From Pluralibacter sp. UBA7423 (GTDB lineage: Bacteria > Pseudomonadota > Gammaproteobacteria > Enterobacterales > Enterobacteriaceae), in NCBI GenBank assembly GCA_002470465.1, contig DKMD01000041.1, forward strand, positions 1 to 22,794: 22,794 nt of DNA, written 5' to 3'. Positions 18,660 through 22,794 of this stretch are shown piece after piece. The notes under the pieces are model-generated. The model saw nothing but the letters and a program-made list of their open reading frames with translations, had not been told where the DNA came from and did no database searches. Position 1 is the stretch's first letter. The number at the start of each line of letters is the position of its first letter. A program made the translations under genes and the position numbers.

Positions 18660-18688
18660 ATTTTACCCTGAAGTTCACTATGGGTCAT
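18660..18688 (-). promoter_or_regulatory. greA promoter
   Basis: Minus-strand -35 ATGACC (18688-18683) and -10 TAAAAT (18665-18660) with a 17-base spacer. It is back to back with the dacB promoter candidate; their -35 boxes are only 2 bases apart. Confidence 0.65.
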
Positions 18689-18690
18689 CG

Positions 18691-18720
18691 TTTACTTTAC
18701 AGGGCGTTGCGCCGTAGTAT
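18691..18720 (+). promoter_or_regulatory. Candidate dacB promoter
   Basis: Plus-strand -35 TTTACT (18691-18696) and -10 TAGTAT (18715-18720) with an 18-base spacer, giving a leader of about 27 bases before the dacB ATG. Confidence 0.5.
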
Positions 18721-18753
18721 GACGGCTTGTTTCCAGGCTGTTAGCGCGAGATT

Positions 18754-20187
18754 ATGCGATTTTCCAGATTTATCATCGGATTGACCACCAGTTTAGCCTT
18801 TAGCGTGCAGGCCGCGAACGTCGAGGAGTATGTCAATCAGCTCCCGGCAGGCGCGAATCTGGCACTCATGGTTCAGAAGATCGGCGCAAAAGCGCCGGAT
18901 ATCGACTATCACAGCCAGCAAATGGCGTTACCCGCCAGTACGCAAAAAGTGATCACCGCGCTCGCGGCGCTGCTACAGCTGGGCCCGGATTTCCGATTTA
19001 CCACGACGCTGGAAAGCAAAGGCAGCATTGAAAGCGGCGTATTGAAAGGCGATCTTGTGGCGCGATTTGGCGGCGATCCGACGCTAAAACGTCAGGATAT
19101 TCGCAATATGGTTGCCGTCCTGAAAAAATCAGGCGTGCAGAAAATTGACGGCAATGTGCTGATCGATACCTCCGTGTTCGCCAGCCACGACAAAGCGCCC
19201 GGCTGGCCGTGGAACGATCTGACTCAGTGCTTCAGCGCCCCTCCCGCCGCCGCCATTGTCGACCGTAACTGCTTCTCCGTCTCTCTTTACAGCGCGCAAA
19301 AACCCGGTGATTTGGCCTTTATTCGCGTAGCGTCCTACTATCCGGTAACTATGTTCAGCCAGGTCAGAACGCTGCAACGCGGTTCTGGCGAGGCGCAGTA
19401 TTGTGAGCTGGACGTCGTGCCAGGCGATCTCAACCGCTATACGCTGACGGGGTGTTTACCGCAACGCTCTGAACCCTTGCCACTGGCCTTTGCCATTCAG
19501 GATGGCGCCAGCTACGCAGGGGCGATCCTGAAAGATGAGCTTAACCAGGCGGGCATAACCTACAGCGGCACGCTGCTGCGTCAGACGCTGGTCAACGAGC
19601 CGGGCACGGTGCTCGCCAGTAAACAATCAGCGCCGCTGCACGATCTGCTGAGGATCATGCTGAAAAAGTCAGACAACATGATCGCCGACACCGTCTTCCG
19701 TACCATCGGCCATGCCCGCTTCGGTGTGCCTGGTACGTGGCGCGCAGGATCGGATGCCGTCCGGCAGATCCTCCGCCAGCAGGCAGGCGTGGATTTAGGC
19801 AACACGATCATCGTTGATGGTTCCGGGCTCTCTCGTCATAACCTGATTGCGCCAGCCACCATGATGCAGGTGTTGCAGTACATCGCCCAACATGACACCG
19901 AGCTGAACTTCATCTCCATGCTGCCTCTGGCCGGCGTTGATGGTTCTCTGCAGTACCGTGCGGGATTACACCAGGCGGGCGTAGACAAGAAAGTATCGGC
20001 GAAGACTGGATCATTACAGGGCGTCTACAACCTGGCTGGCTTTATTACGACGGCCAGCGGCCAGCGCATGGCGTTCGTGCAATACCTTTCAGGCTATGCG
20101 GTAGAACCAGCCGCTCAACGCAACCGTCGTATTCCGTTAGTGCGCTTCGAAAGCCGGTTGTACAAAGATATTTACCAGAACAACTAA
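18754..20187 (+). CDS. dacB: D-alanyl-D-alanine carboxypeptidase/endopeptidase (PBP4)
   Basis: The 477-residue product equals E. coli PBP4, a periplasmic class C low-molecular-weight penicillin-binding protein that trims and cleaves peptidoglycan cross-links. The signal peptide is residues 1-20 (cut after SVQA). The three serine-peptidase motifs are intact: STQK with Ser62 and Lys65, SDN at 306-308, and KTG at 417-419. The long insert between the first two motifs (about 90-260) is characteristic of the PBP4 class and contains several Cys. It is a single gene, divergent from greA and convergent with obgE. Confidence 0.97.
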   Translation: MRFSRFIIGLTTSLAFSVQAANVEEYVNQLPAGANLALMVQKIGAKAPDIDYHSQQMALPASTQKVITALAALLQLGPDFRFTTTLESKGSIESGVLKGDLVARFGGDPTLKRQDIRNMVAVLKKSGVQKIDGNVLIDTSVFASHDKAPGWPWNDLTQCFSAPPAAAIVDRNCFSVSLYSAQKPGDLAFIRVASYYPVTMFSQVRTLQRGSGEAQYCELDVVPGDLNRYTLTGCLPQRSEPLPLAFAIQDGASYAGAILKDELNQAGITYSGTLLRQTLVNEPGTVLASKQSAPLHDLLRIMLKKSDNMIADTVFRTIGHARFGVPGTWRAGSDAVRQILRQQAGVDLGNTIIVDGSGLSRHNLIAPATMMQVLQYIAQHDTELNFISMLPLAGVDGSLQYRAGLHQAGVDKKVSAKTGSLQGVYNLAGFITTASGQRMAFVQYLSGYAVEPAAQRNRRIPLVRFESRLYKDIYQNN

Positions 20188-20190
20188 AAC

Positions 20191-20216
20191 AAAAAGGCTC
20201 CCGATGGGAGCCTTTT
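20191..20216. terminator. Bidirectional terminator between dacB and obgE
   Basis: The stem AAAAGGCTCCC/GGGAGCCTTTT (20192-20202 with 20206-20216, loop GAT) has A/T tracts on both sides. It lies 3 bases after the dacB stop and 13 before the obgE stop. Confidence 0.9.
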
Positions 20217-20229
20217 CTTTGCAGCAAAC

Positions 20230-21417
<1,188 letters not shown>

Positions 21418-22383
21418 TCATTCGCCTGAGCGGGGGAGCGGAACAACCGCTTCACGCTGACGCCACCGTCCCCATAGACGATGACCAATGGCGGAATACA
21501 TCGCGCCCGCAACCACGACAAACGCACCGAGATAACCTAAAAGGTTCAACATCGGTCTGGCGAAGAAATCGGGCCAGGCCATAGATAATAAATCTGAAAA
21601 TAGCAGCGTAAACAGGGGAGTCAGCGTAATCAACGCGCTCACCTGCGCCGCCTGCCAGCGCGCCATAGCCTCAGCCAGCGCACCGTAACCCACCAGGGTA
21701 TTCAGCCCGCAGAAAATCAGGCAGGCCAGCTGCCAGTCGCTCAACTGGGTAATCACACCCGGCTTTGCCAGCGGCAGCAATGCTATCGTACATAAAGTGT
21801 ACAGCAAAAACAGGATCTGCTGTGAGGCTAACCGTCGCAATAACACCTTTTGCGCTACGCCGTAGCTGACCCATACCGTTGCCGCTCCAACGCCAAAAAT
21901 AACGCCCCAGGTGTAATCCGTCAGGCGGGTAAAGATCTCCACCAGGCTGGTGTTAAAGAACATCACCAGACCACAGAGCAGCATTATCGCGCCAATGACC
22001 TGCGTTCCGCGCATCTTCTCTTTAAGAATGAAGACGCTGGCAACCATCATCCCGACGGGCGAAAGTTGGCCAATCACCTGGGAGGCGGTAGGACTTAAAT
22101 ACTGTAGCGACGAACTGAACAGGATAAAATTGCCGAACAGTCCTCCGGTAGCAATAGCCAGGAGCACCAGCCAACGAGGTTTACGAAACAGCTGCAGCGG
22201 TGGTAGTTTGCCCTTAATCGCGAGAATCGAACCGAGTCCAATACTTGCCATCAGAAAGCGATAGAACACCACGGTGGGCGGCTCCATGACTTCCAGCACC
22301 TGCTTCATGGCAATGGGCAATGCCCCCCAACACATCGCTGTGGTGAGCGCCAATACAATCCCAATGCCCGCCTGCTGTTTCAT
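21418..22383 (-). CDS. yhbE: YhbE, EamA/DMT-family inner-membrane transporter
   Basis: The 321-residue product has the length of E. coli YhbE and the usual ten hydrophobic segments arranged as two EamA repeats (about 6-140 and 155-295), each with a small-residue-rich helix start (TAMCWGALPIAMK near 15-27). The family includes metabolite exporters; the substrate is unknown. The C-terminal tail is basic. It sits 15 bases upstream of obgE and 94 bases after rpmA, behind the rpmA terminator, so it is either read through or has a promoter I could not identify in 22384-22426. Confidence 0.93.
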   Translation of the reverse strand: MKQQAGIGIVLALTTAMCWGALPIAMKQVLEVMEPPTVVFYRFLMASIGLGSILAIKGKLPPLQLFRKPRWLVLLAIATGGLFGNFILFSSSLQYLSPTASQVIGQLSPVGMMVASVFILKEKMRGTQVIGAIMLLCGLVMFFNTSLVEIFTRLTDYTWGVIFGVGAATVWVSYGVAQKVLLRRLASQQILFLLYTLCTIALLPLAKPGVITQLSDWQLACLIFCGLNTLVGYGALAEAMARWQAAQVSALITLTPLFTLLFSDLLSMAWPDFFARPMLNLLGYLGAFVVVAGAMYSAIGHRLWGRWRQREAVVPLPRSGE

Positions 22384-22426
22384 GCCCGTTTAATCCTGTA
22401 AGACATTTTCCGGACGTCTAATGTAA

Positions 22427-22454
22427 AAAGCCCCGCAACACGTTGCGGGGCTTT
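22427..22454 (-). terminator. rpmA terminator
   Basis: The stem AAAGCCCCGCAA/TTGCGGGGCTTT (22427-22438 with 22443-22454, 4-base loop that can close by one more pair), with T5 following on the minus strand, 23 bases past the rpmA stop codon. Confidence 0.9.
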
Positions 22455-22477
22455 CATCCGTTACCGGACCGAAAAAC

Positions 22478-22735
<258 letters not shown>

Positions 22736-22754
22736 TTAAATCTCTCCTCAGGTC

Positions 22755-22794
22755 TTAGGCGCTGATGCCAGTAATTTTCACATCAGTGAACCAC
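22755..22794 (-). CDS. rplU: 50S ribosomal protein L21, 3' end only
   Basis: Only the last 12 codons and the stop are in the window. The minus strand reads WFTDVKITGISA and TAA, the C-terminus of enterobacterial L21, and its place before rpmA confirms it. The rest of the gene lies beyond the right edge. Confidence 0.92.
   Translation of the reverse strand, partial: WFTDVKITGISA

Overview
The window is chromosomal DNA from a gamma-proteobacterium of the family Enterobacteriaceae. Gene order and protein lengths follow the Escherichia coli pnp-to-rplU segment almost exactly (TruB 314, NusA 495, FtsH 644, GlmM 445, DacB 477, ObgE 390 residues). Sequence differences from E. coli suggest a relative such as Enterobacter, Lelliottia or Leclercia, but the genus is an inference. 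Most genes are read leftward (minus strand).

Right to left on the minus strand: rplU (3' end), rpmA, yhbE and obgE form the ribosomal-protein/Obg operon. Next, dacB (plus) diverges from greA (minus), and greA carries a leader that looks like the GraL attenuator. yhbY (plus) diverges from rlmE, which leads rlmE-ftsH-folP-glmM-secG and a tRNA-Leu(GAG) gene. Then follows a strain-variable interval of about 2.8 kb between tRNA-Leu and argG, where E. coli K-12 carries yhbX. Here it holds an unrecognised small lipoprotein, a YfaZ-family outer-membrane protein, an OmpA-type barrel fragment lacking head and tail, and an IprA-like regulator gene broken by one in-frame TGA. argG (plus) diverges from the initiator tRNA gene metY. 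metY heads the operon metY-rimP-nusA-infB-rbfA-truB-rpsO-pnp; only the 5' end of pnp is inside.

The genes fall into translation and ribosome biogenesis (rimP, infB, rbfA, truB, rpsO, rlmE, yhbY, obgE, rpmA, rplU, two tRNAs), transcription elongation (nusA, greA), RNA decay (pnp), envelope growth and protein quality control (glmM, secG, ftsH, dacB), and folate and arginine synthesis (folP, argG).

I found no CRISPR array, transposase, integrase, toxin-antitoxin pair or defence system. The most unusual signal is an 18-nt relic of a tRNA-Leu 3' end between a strong stable-RNA-type promoter and metY. It is in direct orientation with the intact tRNA-Leu about 4.4 kb away, so argG and the variable genes lie between two copies of a tRNA 3' end. 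The other points worth attention are the two damaged genes in the variable interval, and a REP element plus a perfect terminator hairpin between infB and rbfA.
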